A stretch of 64,000 bases of DNA from Bacteroidia bacterium. Lineage in GTDB: Bacteria; Bacteroidota; Bacteroidia; Palsa-965. The DNA lies in the NCBI GenBank assembly GCA_025454955.1, contig JALONL010000028.1:45996-109995 (forward strand), written 5' to 3'. How positions within the stretch are numbered: position 1 is the stretch's first letter; each line of letters begins with the position of its first letter. The position numbers and the translations under genes are program-made. The notes beneath the pieces are model-generated. The model did not search any database, was not told where the DNA came from, and saw only the letters and a program-made list of their open reading frames with translations. Shown here piece by piece: positions 45,705 through 54,272 of this stretch.

Positions 45705-46520
45705 CTATTTTTTTCTGTCGAAAATCAACGACATCTTCAGTTCATCGCCGTAAAACTCTTTGGGTGTAAGGCCGGTAAATTCTTTGAACTCTTTAATGAA
45801 GTGAGCCTGGTCGTAGTATTCGTTTTCGTAAGCCAGATCGGTGAGGGAGGTTACTTCTTCGGCCAGTAAGGTTTTCAGGGCTGCCTGAATTCGTATTGTT
45901 TTTGAAAGCTGTTTGGGACTGAGACCTATTTCCTGCGAAAATTTTCGGGTCAGTTGCCGGCGGTTAATGTTCATTCTTTGCGAAAATTCGTTTACCGCGA
46001 ATTTTCCGTTTGCGGCCATTATGGTTTCTATAGTTGATGCGACGACAAAATCTATTGTCTTCTTGTCGGTTAAGCGTTTCAGCAAAAATGTTTCTATGAG
46101 TTGAATTCTGGCCTCGGTGTTACAGGCGTGTAAAATCTTTTCTCCTGTTTCCCGGCCTTCTTCACCAAAAAGTTTATCGAGCGGAACGGCGGTGTTTTCC
46201 ATTTCCTTTATGGGAATGGTGGTGAAAGGTAAAAATCCGTTCGGGTGAAACCTTGCCACGAATGAACCTGTAACCCCGAGAGGTTCTACTATGTAGGGCT
46301 GTGTGAGTTGCCCGATTAAAAAGCATTTTGGCAGTATTATGCTTTCGCCGTTTTTCGCATGATGTTTGTATGTGTCGGCATAATGAAATATGAGTTTCAT
46401 TGTTCCGTCGGGCACAATGGTGTTTTTTGTGGGGGTGCTTTCTCTGTCGCCTTCCAGGTTCCAATAGCACATCACAAATTCTTTCAGTTCGGGTGAGGGT
46501 TCGAAGATTTGTGGTTTCAT
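45705..46520 (-). CDS. AraC family transcriptional regulator
   Basis: A 271-residue regulator with an N-terminal sensor domain of the DUF6597 type (PSPELKEFVMCYWNLEG ... VPDGTMKLIFHYAD) and a C-terminal AraC HTH pair (NEFSQRMNINRRQLTRKFSQ ... SLTDLAYENEYYDQAHFIKEFKEFTGLTPKEF, residues about 175-265). It sits directly upstream of a VOC gene and may control it. Confidence 0.88.
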   Translation of the reverse strand: MKPQIFEPSPELKEFVMCYWNLEGDRESTPTKNTIVPDGTMKLIFHYADTYKHHAKNGESIILPKCFLIGQLTQPYIVEPLGVTGSFVARFHPNGFLPFTTIPIKEMENTAVPLDKLFGEEGRETGEKILHACNTEARIQLIETFLLKRLTDKKTIDFVVASTIETIMAANGKFAVNEFSQRMNINRRQLTRKFSQEIGLSPKQLSKTIRIQAALKTLLAEEVTSLTDLAYENEYYDQAHFIKEFKEFTGLTPKEFYGDELKMSLIFDRKK

Positions 46521-46623
46521 TGGAGTGGTTGATTAGCGTTTATTATTTCAAGTAAATATTTCAGCTACTCTATCGCAAAATCGTTGTTAGTGCCTCGCTG
46601 GTTTATAGTAAATGTTGATTTAC

Positions 46624-46989
46624 TTATCTTTCTTGTATATTGAATACAGTTCCTGCCGGGTCTTGTATCCAATGCATATTTTGAGGTAGTTCTTCTATCT
46701 CGTCACAAAACGCAACAGAATTGGCGTGTAAATAGTTTGTGGCTTCTGCCATATTGGGTACTGTAAGTTGCAACCATGTTTCGGAGTGGGTATAGTTGTC
46801 AACGCAGTCTAGCCAAATCACATTATTGCCGAACTTCACTTCGTGAGTCCTTGAAACAGTTGGATTATCAATAGTTTTCTCTTCAACGTTCAATCTCAAA
46901 ATATCTCTGTAAAAGGCAACTGTTTTGTCGTACTTACTTTTTGGAATTTTGATTGCAATGTTAATTCCAGCCTCGAACTTTACTTCCAT
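46624..46989 (-). CDS. VOC (glyoxalase-like) protein
   Basis: A 121-residue VOC-fold protein (INIAIKIPKSKYDKTVAFYRDIL ... WIQDPAGTVFNIQER). It is distinct from the VOC proteins at 45245 and 47985. It stands as a single-gene unit on the minus strand. No substrate can be inferred. Confidence 0.78.
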   Translation of the reverse strand: MEVKFEAGINIAIKIPKSKYDKTVAFYRDILRLNVEEKTIDNPTVSRTHEVKFGNNVIWLDCVDNYTHSETWLQLTVPNMAEATNYLHANSVAFCDEIEELPQNMHWIQDPAGTVFNIQER

Positions 46990-47410
46990 TGGTGTTATGA
47001 TTTATATATGTGGGTGTGTTTGTTTTTTGCAATGCATTTATAATCGCCATCGGTCTGTATAACGCCACAGTGCTATAATTGCTGACCTTTTTCGGCTTTT
47101 CTTTGGTGTGCCATGAACTGTAAACTGATTGTCATAATCAGCTTTTGTTGAAAGTTAATACGTTTTCACTTGCCCTGTCAGATCACTAACACAAATTTCT
47201 TGTCAGTAGTATCCTTAGCAGTAGGTGTTGCGTTTTTCCGTCAATTCACTTGTGTGTCCTTTCATACGCAAGTCCATTTTAGCAAGCTGTCTGTTGAGTT
47301 TTTCAACAATTATATTGTAGTCTTGCAGTTTGCTTTCCAGAAGATTAAATGTCTGTCTTAATCTGTGGTAAATTTACTATTATCAGATGTGTTTTCCAGT
47401 TTAGTCACCA
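46990..47410 (-). pseudogene. Gap holding a possible decayed coiled-coil gene
   Basis: About 420 bp with no intact gene. On the minus strand an ATG (47411-47409) overlaps the stop of the next gene upstream as TAATG and opens MVTKLENTSDNSKFTTD before a stop. In a shifted frame RQTFNLLESKLQDYNIIVEKLNRQLAKMDLR follows and ends near 47220. This could be a small translationally coupled gene broken by one frameshift, but it may be chance. The rest of the gap shows nothing. Confidence 0.3.
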
Positions 47411-47767
47411 TTATCTTTCAAGGTAAACAGTATCAACGGTTGAGCAGTTTGAGCATTTATAGTTTATTTCTTTTGTTTTATAACCTTCTTTTGAAAAGTA
47501 AAGGGTTAATGAAGGACAGCCCAATAGCCCGCCGGTAATACCAAAATATTCAAATTGCCCTTTATTATTTGTGTATTCAAATTTTGTGGACGGTTTTTTA
47601 GGATCTTCTTTTACATACCTGCCAAGAGCAACACTGTCTAATGGTTGCCCGGTTGTTTTGTCAATTACCACACCTTTTGCACTTACAACGCAATCGCACG
47701 CTGTGAAATATAAGAGAGCAATTGTAAGCAGGATAAATGAGTGATTTTTTTTAATAGTAGTTTGCAT
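47411..47767 (-). CDS. Small lipoprotein with carboxypeptidase-regulatory-like domain
   Basis: A 118-residue predicted lipoprotein (lipobox LYFTAC near residue 22). GVVIDKTTGQPLDSVAL and the later beta strands fit the small CarboxypepD_reg-like beta-sandwich often used as a surface domain. A second cysteine pair (CSNCSTVD) lies near the C-terminus. ATG 47767 begins the signal sequence. Function unknown. Confidence 0.72.
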   Translation of the reverse strand: MQTTIKKNHSFILLTIALLYFTACDCVVSAKGVVIDKTTGQPLDSVALGRYVKEDPKKPSTKFEYTNNKGQFEYFGITGGLLGCPSLTLYFSKEGYKTKEINYKCSNCSTVDTVYLER

Positions 47768-47984
47768 TTTCAGGTGATAGTTTGGTCGCAAAAAATTTTT
47801 CTGTTTTAGTCTGCGGCTGGTTATTTGCCGGTATCAATTGATATGGCTCATCTGTCTTGAATTTTTTCAAAGTAAGGTCGAAGTAGAATAGTGACAGTTA
47901 AATTTTGATCTGTGCCAGGAAACACTGCAGGCACGATTATGCCAACACTAGATTTGTCAATTTTCGTCTCTCTATTTTCTTTCG

Positions 47985-48365
47985 TCATATATTTTCATTA
48001 AACCGAAGCAGGTTTCCAAAAGGGTCTGCAATTTCTAATTGCAAAGTTTGCCAATTGGTTTGTAAAATGTCCGGTAGCTTATATGTTGATCCTTTGCCTT
48101 GAAGTTCTTTATGAAACTCAGCTATTTTCCTTGTTTCTACGAATACAATGACATTTGTTGGAAATCGTTTATTCTCCGAAAGATGTAAAGTCAGCCCGTT
48201 TTTTGAAATCTGCATATAAACCGGGTCTGTCTGTCCGAAGCGATGTTCCCAATCTATCTTAAATCCAAGAAAGCCAATGTAAAAGTCAATTGCAGCGTGA
48301 TAGTCCGAAATTCCAAAAGTGGGGATTGCCGTGAATTCATAAGTGTCTGGTGTCGGATTTATCAT
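47985..48365 (-). CDS. VOC family protein (bleomycin-resistance-like)
   Basis: A 126-residue VOC protein with AIPTFGISDYHAAIDFYIGFLGFKIDW, PVYMQISKNGLTLHLSE and LEIADPFGNLLRFNE. This resembles bleomycin/glyoxalase-type proteins that bind small hydrophobic compounds. It is another isolated minus-strand unit. Whether it gives drug resistance cannot be told from sequence. Confidence 0.83.
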   Translation of the reverse strand: MINPTPDTYEFTAIPTFGISDYHAAIDFYIGFLGFKIDWEHRFGQTDPVYMQISKNGLTLHLSENKRFPTNVIVFVETRKIAEFHKELQGKGSTYKLPDILQTNWQTLQLEIADPFGNLLRFNENI

Positions 48366-48606
48366 ATTGTGCCTGGTTCTTTGTCGAAGAGTGTATTAGT
48401 ATATATCGCCTCTTGAACAAACGGTTATTGGTTTTCCGGGGGGATATGATTTGAAATGCTAATGTTCAAATTTAATTCAATGTTCAATAGAATTACAAAT
48501 CCTGAACTTGATATTTTACTCAAATTTTGGTGATCTTCTGTTGGCGGGTGCTGCTATTGTTTGTTCGGTACAGGCAAGCCCCAAGCATGCAAAGCAGTTT
48601 ATTAAA

Positions 48607-49233
48607 TTAATTGCTCCCCACATATTTGCCGTCTTTGTAAATAGTAATCCGTTTTGGTTTTTGTCCGTCGCTGTGTAAATAATTTTCAAACTCAATTTTA
48701 TACAGATCAAATTCCTTTGTTGACGAGTTGTAGTTGAAATTGATAAAATAGTCATACTGATGTTCACCGCCGTTTATGAAAACCACTAATAAGAACTCTG
48801 CTTTTTCTTTGTCAACCCAGCCCATCATATTCACATAAACCAGGGATTTTCTCTCAGCCTGTTTTTTTTGTCCAACTTCAGGGGAAACAAGCCGGATTTG
48901 AACTTTCTCAATTGTCTCTGGCAGTTCTATATCAGGGAAGTCGTCGGGTTGTCCGTAAACGTGCTTTCCGAAATACAGGGTGTCAAATGTGATCTTGTCT
49001 TTTTGGTAAACTGCTTTTATGAATTCTGCAATGGCTTGTGTGTAAATTTTTGTCAACTCATCTTTCTGCAATTTCAAACTATCTGTTGTGGATGAGTGTG
49101 TTTGTTGAGTTGAAGAGCTGTCGGCGATGATTTTGCCAGCCTGTGGGTTGCCTCCTGTATGATTTGAGCAATCTGTAAAGCCAATAAAAATTGTCAAAGC
49201 TAAAACTGTCATTATGTATTTTTGTGTGCTCAT
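48607..49233 (-). CDS. Lipoprotein of unknown function
   Basis: A 208-residue predicted lipoprotein (lipobox GFTDC near residue 22, followed by a Ser/Thr-rich linker). The mature domain (IYTQAIAEFIKAVYQKDKITFDTLYFG; KSLVYVNMMGWVDKEKAEFLLVVF; FNYNSSTKEFDLYKIEF) has an NTF2-like pattern. The 240-bp and 260-bp gaps on each side hold no gene; the right one has a hairpin at 49392-49423. Confidence 0.7.
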   Translation of the reverse strand: MSTQKYIMTVLALTIFIGFTDCSNHTGGNPQAGKIIADSSSTQQTHSSTTDSLKLQKDELTKIYTQAIAEFIKAVYQKDKITFDTLYFGKHVYGQPDDFPDIELPETIEKVQIRLVSPEVGQKKQAERKSLVYVNMMGWVDKEKAEFLLVVFINGGEHQYDYFINFNYNSSTKEFDLYKIEFENYLHSDGQKPKRITIYKDGKYVGSN

Positions 49234-49391
49234 TTTTGCTTTGCCGGGTAAAAATTGTCGAACCTCGATTTATAAATCAAAGACAATCAGCGGAACGAAT
49301 ACAAAACGTGACGCCTATTTCAGCAAAGTAAGTTAATTCTTTTTTTGACAGCCCAAAATCCTGATTAAGAGGTCGTACAATCACAAGTAGT

Positions 49392-49423
49392 GACAGTGCA
49401 GTTATGAACGCACCTGCACTGTC
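49392..49423. terminator. Hairpin between DUF6326 and lipoprotein genes
   Basis: Arms GACAGTGCAG (49392-49401) and CTGCACTGTC (49414-49423) form a perfect 10-bp stem with a 12-nt loop. No T-run follows, so terminator function is only possible. Confidence 0.4.
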
Positions 49424-49493
49424 AATAAGAACAAGTTTCCCTTGTTTTTGGTAAAATGTTTAGTTGATTTATCATTGTCCGATTCACCTGCAA

Positions 49494-49949
49494 TCATTTA
49501 TAATCTTCTGTGCTATGAGTTGCCGCGATACGGGGCCATTTCCATGCATAACGGATAATCAGACAAAGAAGACCAACTTCTATCACAGCGCCAAACACCA
49601 TGTGTATCCAGGCCCCGCCTGCCAGGTTAAACAGCATATACGGTATATGCAGCACGGCCACGATGATGTTTGTCCAGCGATTTATTTTAGCAGGCAAGGT
49701 TGTAGAGAGGAAAATCATTAACACCGGAATTGTTACAGCGGCGAGTACGATCAAAAGAAATGTTTGAGAAACCTGAAATGTAAATACCTTGCCGGCCAAC
49801 ATATCTTTTAGCGAACCAGGCATGTATAAGTGGAAGTAATCGACATAGAGATAGAAAAACATAAAACTCGCCCATAAGGCAGCAAGCCTGGTTTTCAAAC
49901 TGACTTTAGTGTCTTCGAATTTCCCTTGCGCTGAATTTTGTGTACTCAT
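49494..49949 (-). CDS. DUF6326-like membrane protein
   Basis: A 151-residue membrane protein with four predicted spans (LWASFMFFYLYVDYFHLY; FLLIVLAAVTIPVLMIFL; RWTNIIVAVLHIPYMLFNL; FGAVIEVGLLCLIIRYAW). The layout fits DUF6326. It starts 11 bp after the outer-membrane-like gene, so they are probably cotranscribed under the nearby Crp-type regulator's promoter region. Confidence 0.72.
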   Translation of the reverse strand: MSTQNSAQGKFEDTKVSLKTRLAALWASFMFFYLYVDYFHLYMPGSLKDMLAGKVFTFQVSQTFLLIVLAAVTIPVLMIFLSTTLPAKINRWTNIIVAVLHIPYMLFNLAGGAWIHMVFGAVIEVGLLCLIIRYAWKWPRIAATHSTEDYK

Positions 49950-49959
49950 AAACTATTAT

Positions 49960-50589
49960 TTAAAAATTAAAACCAATATTAAGTCCTGGTTCCGGAAAGA
50001 CGGTTTTAGGCCACTTGTCATCCAACTGTTTAAATCCATCGGGCAATGTGGTGTGATAAGCACGGTGAGTCATGCATATTGATGGTTGAAAGAAAAATCT
50101 GTCTTTGAACAGCTTGATATGATAGCCAACACGGTATGAATTGAAAATCTGAAAACCATCGTCGATTTTCCTTCCATTGTTATTCACAAAAACCTGCCAG
50201 GCAGGCATCACATCGAGTTGAGCATACAAACCCTTCCAAACAAATCGTGTGTAAGATGCTGTTACGCCATATTCACGCACATACCCCGGGAATCTTTCTT
50301 CAGGCTTTTTGTAGGCTTTGTTTAAAAATGGATGAATACCGTTTGGCCAGGCATATTTCCAGGTTTTCGGAGCTAATGTAATTACATCCTTTCCTGTAAG
50401 CCGATAACCGATATTGAGTTGAACGAAGTTGGGCGGGTTTTCCTGATCTAAATTGCCCAGAAGAACAAATAAAGAAGTTCCAACAAACCATTTTTTATAT
50501 GTACTGTCGGTTCTGTCGTATTGTGCTTTCAACTGTAAGCTGCCCACCAATACAAAGACAACTCCAAGCCATAAAACTTTCTTTTGCAT
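49960..50589 (-). CDS. Exported outer-membrane-like protein
   Basis: A 209-residue protein with a signal peptide (to about LQLKAQ) and alternating amphipathic strands ending in an aromatic residue (PGLNIGFNF), as in small outer-membrane beta barrels. I do not recognise a specific family. It precedes the DUF6326 gene and follows a Crp/Fnr gene on the same strand. Confidence 0.65.
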   Translation of the reverse strand: MQKKVLWLGVVFVLVGSLQLKAQYDRTDSTYKKWFVGTSLFVLLGNLDQENPPNFVQLNIGYRLTGKDVITLAPKTWKYAWPNGIHPFLNKAYKKPEERFPGYVREYGVTASYTRFVWKGLYAQLDVMPAWQVFVNNNGRKIDDGFQIFNSYRVGYHIKLFKDRFFFQPSICMTHRAYHTTLPDGFKQLDDKWPKTVFPEPGLNIGFNF

Positions 50590-50670
50590 ATCCTTTTAGT
50601 TTTAAAATGATGCTGCAAAAGTAGATTGGCGTGATGCTATAACTCTTTCACTTAAGTTAAGAAATGATCC

Positions 50671-51252
50671 CTACCCTTTACTTTTTTCTATAATCCTGGC
50701 TCTTAACCTGCTTAAAGACTGAGGTGTGATGCCTAAATAGCTCGCCAGCTGTTGTTGTGGCACACGTTGAATGAGGTCTGGTCTTTTTTGTAACAGGTTC
50801 AGGTATCGTTGTTCTGGCGAAGACGTTTTAAATGCGTCGAAGTCTATTCGTTGTTTGGCTAAAAGTTCTTCGGCCATTAATCTGCATATCGTTTCAAACT
50901 TTGGAAATTTACTGTTTACTTCTGCTTCCATGTCAGAATTTGAAATGGTAAGTATGGTGTCTTCAATACAGCTTACATAGTATTCCGATGGGGTTTTGCT
51001 TACCACACAGGGTGGTGTAAATCCTTCCATTTCGGTGTAGAAAGAAGTGGTTTTTTCTTCACCGTCTGATATATAATATGCCCGGATACAGCCTTTTAGT
51101 ACAAAGTAACTTTCTTTCGATTTCTGTCCTTCTTTGAGCAGAATTGTTCCCTTCTTTACGGAGTGAAATATATTTAACGAAAGTATTGCGTTCTTCTCAT
51201 CTTCGGTGAGAGTGACGTATTTTGAGATAAAGTCAAATAGTATGTCTTGCAT
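50671..51252 (-). CDS. Crp/Fnr family transcriptional regulator
   Basis: A 193-residue regulator with an N-terminal cyclic-nucleotide-binding fold (VKKGTILLKEGQKSKESYFVLKG ... IRAYYI) and a C-terminal HTH (PQQQLASYLGITPQSLSRLRARI). No Fnr-type N-terminal cysteines are present, so it is not an Fe-S oxygen sensor. It lies upstream of the outer-membrane-like and DUF6326 genes and may regulate them. Confidence 0.88.
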   Translation of the reverse strand: MQDILFDFISKYVTLTEDEKNAILSLNIFHSVKKGTILLKEGQKSKESYFVLKGCIRAYYISDGEEKTTSFYTEMEGFTPPCVVSKTPSEYYVSCIEDTILTISNSDMEAEVNSKFPKFETICRLMAEELLAKQRIDFDAFKTSSPEQRYLNLLQKRPDLIQRVPQQQLASYLGITPQSLSRLRARIIEKSKG

Positions 51253-51438
51253 TTTTTTTATAGACTATTATGTTATTGTTTTAGTAATACTCGATACTCA
51301 CTTGCCCAATGTTTTACCGTTTTTCGAAAGTCGTTTTTTCAACATTATGCATCACTATATGCACTATCTCGATTAATTCAACATTTCATTTTCATATAAG
51401 CCTCTCGCTTAGGCAAAACGGTTGTTTGTAAACAGATC

Positions 51439-51885
51439 TTATTTTTTCTTAACCACAATTTTTTTGAAGTGGTAAAATCTTTCGCCATACTCAAATTGAA
51501 TTTCTCCATCATAACCACCCACATTTTTTTTCTCAACAACTCTCCAGATTTCTTTCATCTGTTTTTCTTTTTCTGTGAATTCAATTCTGTAATTCCGGTT
51601 CCTGGAAAATTTGTATTGAATGGCAATATGCCCGCCACGGTTTAGTTGTTTAATTTCTTCAAAATTATTTGAAATTCGGCCTAAAGTATCATATTCTGTT
51701 ACTTTTTCAAGATTGAAATCTCGTCCCTGAGTGTTTTTCAAATAATCCCGCACCAAAATGGACAACACAAAAACATCTCTAAGGTCTTCCCGGGTTTTGT
51801 CGACAGTATTAATCTTTGATGTGGTTGCGCATCCTTCAATAACAAGGACCATTATTATCAATATTACTGTTTTTATTTGTCTCAT
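51439..51885 (-). CDS. Small lipoprotein of unknown function
   Basis: A 148-residue predicted lipoprotein (lipobox VIEGC near residue 19). The mature part is strongly charged and ends with a basic tail (YHFKKIVVKKK). No family recognised. It is the last unit before the first palindromic cassette-separating element. Confidence 0.68.
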   Translation of the reverse strand: MRQIKTVILIIMVLVIEGCATTSKINTVDKTREDLRDVFVLSILVRDYLKNTQGRDFNLEKVTEYDTLGRISNNFEEIKQLNRGGHIAIQYKFSRNRNYRIEFTEKEKQMKEIWRVVEKKNVGGYDGEIQFEYGERFYHFKKIVVKKK

Positions 51886-51894
51886 GGCATTGTT

Positions 51895-52076
51895 GCTAAC
51901 GGTTTGCACATTTGTCTAATGCGCATTTCGCTTCGCATTTTTTTCTGCTTACATTAAAGATAATTAATTGTTCCGAAAGTTGAAGTGATCTGCCATGCGG
52001 ATGCGAACGAAACAAACAACACTTGCGGCCAAGCCAGTGCTGTTATACAAATGTGCAGGCAGTACCAGTTAAGTTA
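51895..52076. repeat. attC-like palindromic element a
   Basis: Begins GCTAACGGTTTGCACATTTGT and near the right end has ACAAATGTGCA (52047-52057), which pairs with the left arm; inner GCGCATTTCG and GCGGATGCGAAC stretches also pair imperfectly. It separates the lipoprotein and TPR genes. It is longer than the other copies and shares their TAACGGTTT start. Confidence 0.55.
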
Positions 52077-52889
52077 TCACTTACAATTCTGATCAATGTA
52101 AGCCTGGGCGTACTTGTCGCCGAGTTCAACGGCTTTTTTCCAATCTGCGCAAGCCTTTTCCTTTTCTCCCAGATCGAGATAAACAAAACCCCGTGCGTAG
52201 TATGTCGTTGAATATTCCGGTTTCAGTTCAAGTGCTTTGTTATGATGCTCAAGTGCTTTGTCATATTGCATCAACACTCTGTAACAGTTCCCCGCATTCA
52301 GATAAGCATCGGAGAAGTTTGCATTTATTGCAATGGCTTTATTGTAATCATCGATAGCTTGTTGCCAGGCGAATTGTTGTTGTAAACAATATCCACGGGC
52401 AAAGTAAACATCTGCCGTTTGCGTGGGGTTTTTGTTTATTGCAATTGTGAACATTACATAAGCCGGCATAATTTGACCCTGGCTGAGGAACACATAGCCC
52501 CGCTGTATATATGCTGCTATGTAGTTTGTGTCGAGTTCAATTGCCTTGCCGTAATCGGTTTGCGCACCGTTAGGATCACCCAGGTAAGATCGGGATTGCC
52601 CGCGCATAAAATAGATTTGTGGATTCTTTGGATCAAGTAACAAAGCCTTGTTGTAATTCGCAACTGCAAGAGAATCTTTGCTGAGGTAAAAGTAAGCCTG
52701 CCCTCTCTTGAAGTAACCCTCGCTTTTGGATGAGTCAATGGCGATCGCATCGCTGTACGATTTTACAGCGTCTTCGTAATTCCTGACAGCGACAAAATCA
52801 TCTCCTTTCTTGATGTTATCCGGGTAAGATTGGGAAAAAGCATTAGCCCAGGTCAGTAAAAATGTCAGAATGATCAGGATGTGTTTCAT
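52077..52889 (-). CDS. Exported TPR-repeat protein
   Basis: A 270-residue protein with a signal peptide (to about AFSQS) and six to seven tetratricopeptide repeats, e.g. SEGYFKRGQAYFYLSKDSLA and STTYYARGFVYLDLGEKEKA. TPRs form helical scaffolds for protein binding. It ends with DQNC. It is a single-gene unit between palindromic elements. Confidence 0.85.
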   Translation of the reverse strand: MKHILIILTFLLTWANAFSQSYPDNIKKGDDFVAVRNYEDAVKSYSDAIAIDSSKSEGYFKRGQAYFYLSKDSLAVANYNKALLLDPKNPQIYFMRGQSRSYLGDPNGAQTDYGKAIELDTNYIAAYIQRGYVFLSQGQIMPAYVMFTIAINKNPTQTADVYFARGYCLQQQFAWQQAIDDYNKAIAINANFSDAYLNAGNCYRVLMQYDKALEHHNKALELKPEYSTTYYARGFVYLDLGEKEKACADWKKAVELGDKYAQAYIDQNCK

Positions 52890-52904
52890 GGTTTCTTTAA
52901 ATTG

Positions 52905-53040
52905 GCTCTACTGGCCAGTGTTTGTGTAGCGATGTGCTTACGATGCCACGTCCCTTTCCCTACACCAAGCGTTGAACGAAAATAACACTTTTAGCTTATA
53001 CATCCCCCCGCCATTGAGCAAACATTGAGTGCTAAGCCGT
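52905..53040. repeat. Degenerate palindromic element b
   Basis: The right side (CGCCATTGAGCAAACATTGAGTGCTAAGCCG, broken as CGCCATTGAGCAAAC then GTGCTAAGCC) resembles the right arm of the better copies; the left side has GTTTGTGTAGCGATGTGC. Assignment rests on position and partial similarity only. Confidence 0.4.
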
Positions 53041-53043
53041 TTT

Positions 53044-53472
53044 TCATTCACTACTTCTGGTAAAGTAGTCCACAACAATTTTGTCGTCCGCTACAATATG
53101 GTCTGTGATATGGAAAACATCCTTGATCCATTTATGCTTTAATCCTTCTTTTCTATTTAGAATTTTTCCCAGAAATGTTACATGGCTCCATGGTGATTCG
53201 TCAGCATTAACTATTCCAACTTGATAGTGTGATTCATTTGTCCAAATCTTAAATGGAAATGCAAGTCTGTCCCTGGGCTCTGAATCATCTCCCCATTCAC
53301 CAAGTGCTACAATTCCGTGCGCTACCTTTGGGGAATGTCCGCGTGTAAAATTGATATACTAAACTGCAAACGCATTGTCATCAGAATAAACAAATCGCGT
53401 TAGTCGAACAATTTCTTGTCCGCAGCAATTACATTTATCAATATTGGGGTCTTCGAATTCTATTTTAATCAT
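53044..53472 (-). pseudogene. Single-stop pseudogene of a conserved hypothetical protein
   Basis: From ATG 53472 the minus strand codes for MIKIEFEDPNIDKCNCCG, LTRFVYSDDNAFAV, then TAG (53361-53359), then YINFTRGHSPKVAHGIVALGEW and 90 further codons to TGA at 53044. Without the TAG it would be a 142-residue protein with an N-terminal CxCC motif. Everything else is intact, so this is a recent lesion or a read-through position. The family is one I recall only as a conserved hypothetical. Confidence 0.75.
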
Positions 53473-53489
53473 TTTATTTGTCCTGAATA

Positions 53490-53578
53490 ATGATCTGCTG
53501 CGGTTTGCGGATTGGTACCGTGCGCTTTCCTTCTAATATATATTCGTGAAAAAGCGCATGGTGCCAATACGTTTTTAG
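53490..53578. repeat. Palindromic element c
   Basis: ATTGGTACCGTGCGCTTT pairs with AAAGCGCATGGTGCCAAT with two mismatches, and the outer GCTGCGG and CCGC stretches extend the stem. It lies between the pseudogene start and the stop of the next gene. Confidence 0.6.
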
Positions 53579-54105
53579 CGGCCGCATTTGTTATATGAGT
53601 TTACCAGTTCATTTTCTCTATCATCCAGAAAGTGTATTCCTAATACCCAATCCTCACTGAGATCTCTTATATCGACTATAATACCGTCTAAATTGCGCAG
53701 TATTCTCAGGTTATCTGAATTCTCTATATCGCCATTGGAAAAGTCATATCTGAAAGCCCAGTCACTATATCCAAATTGAAAGGCGAATATTTTACCATTG
53801 GTTGGGCAAACTAATACACCGTTGCCTGCAAACATTAACTTGATTGAGTCAGGAAAACTTTTGCCGTCAACATCCCAAAAATTGGCTAAGACTTCATGAT
53901 AGTAATACTCGCCCGACTTGCTTTTATTTAGTATCTGAATCGAATCAACCTTGGGATCGACTCTAAGATGCTTAAATAAAAGCGCGTTGTCATGATTTGC
54001 TATTATTTTTTCTTCAATTGTCATATTGAGGAACTTATCATCAGACTTTTGATGACAACCAATTAAAGCGAGTAAATTCAGGCAAAGAAAATGTCTGATT
54101 CGCAT
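53575..54105 (-). CDS. Lipoprotein of unknown function
   Basis: A 176-residue predicted lipoprotein (lipobox LALIGC near residue 17). ATG 54105 was chosen because further upstream the open frame runs through the palindromic element d. The mature domain has FGYSDWAFRYDFSNGDIEN and is of unknown fold. Single-gene unit. Confidence 0.7.
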   Translation of the reverse strand: MRIRHFLCLNLLALIGCHQKSDDKFLNMTIEEKIIANHDNALLFKHLRVDPKVDSIQILNKSKSGEYYYHEVLANFWDVDGKSFPDSIKLMFAGNGVLVCPTNGKIFAFQFGYSDWAFRYDFSNGDIENSDNLRILRNLDGIIVDIRDLSEDWVLGIHFLDDRENELVNSYNKCGR

Positions 54106-54113
54106 AATGTCTG

Positions 54114-54250
54114 GTAACGGTTTCGAACTTTGCATTCGGGCTGGTTTCGGAGCACAAAACCCTCCGTCGGTACAGCACTTAATACAAAAGTACAAATATC
54201 CATTTAAGCGCTTCACAGCCAATTTCTTAGCCCGCTATCGGCGTTTCGTA
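54114..54250. repeat. attC-like palindromic element d
   Basis: Starts GTAACGGTTTCGAACTTTGC and GGGCTGGTTTCGGAGCAC; ends TTAGCCCGCTATCGGCGTTTCG. It lies immediately upstream of the lipoprotein gene and downstream of the T9SS propeller gene. Confidence 0.65.
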
Positions 54251-54272
54251 GTTTTTTTGTTTATGATTCGTG

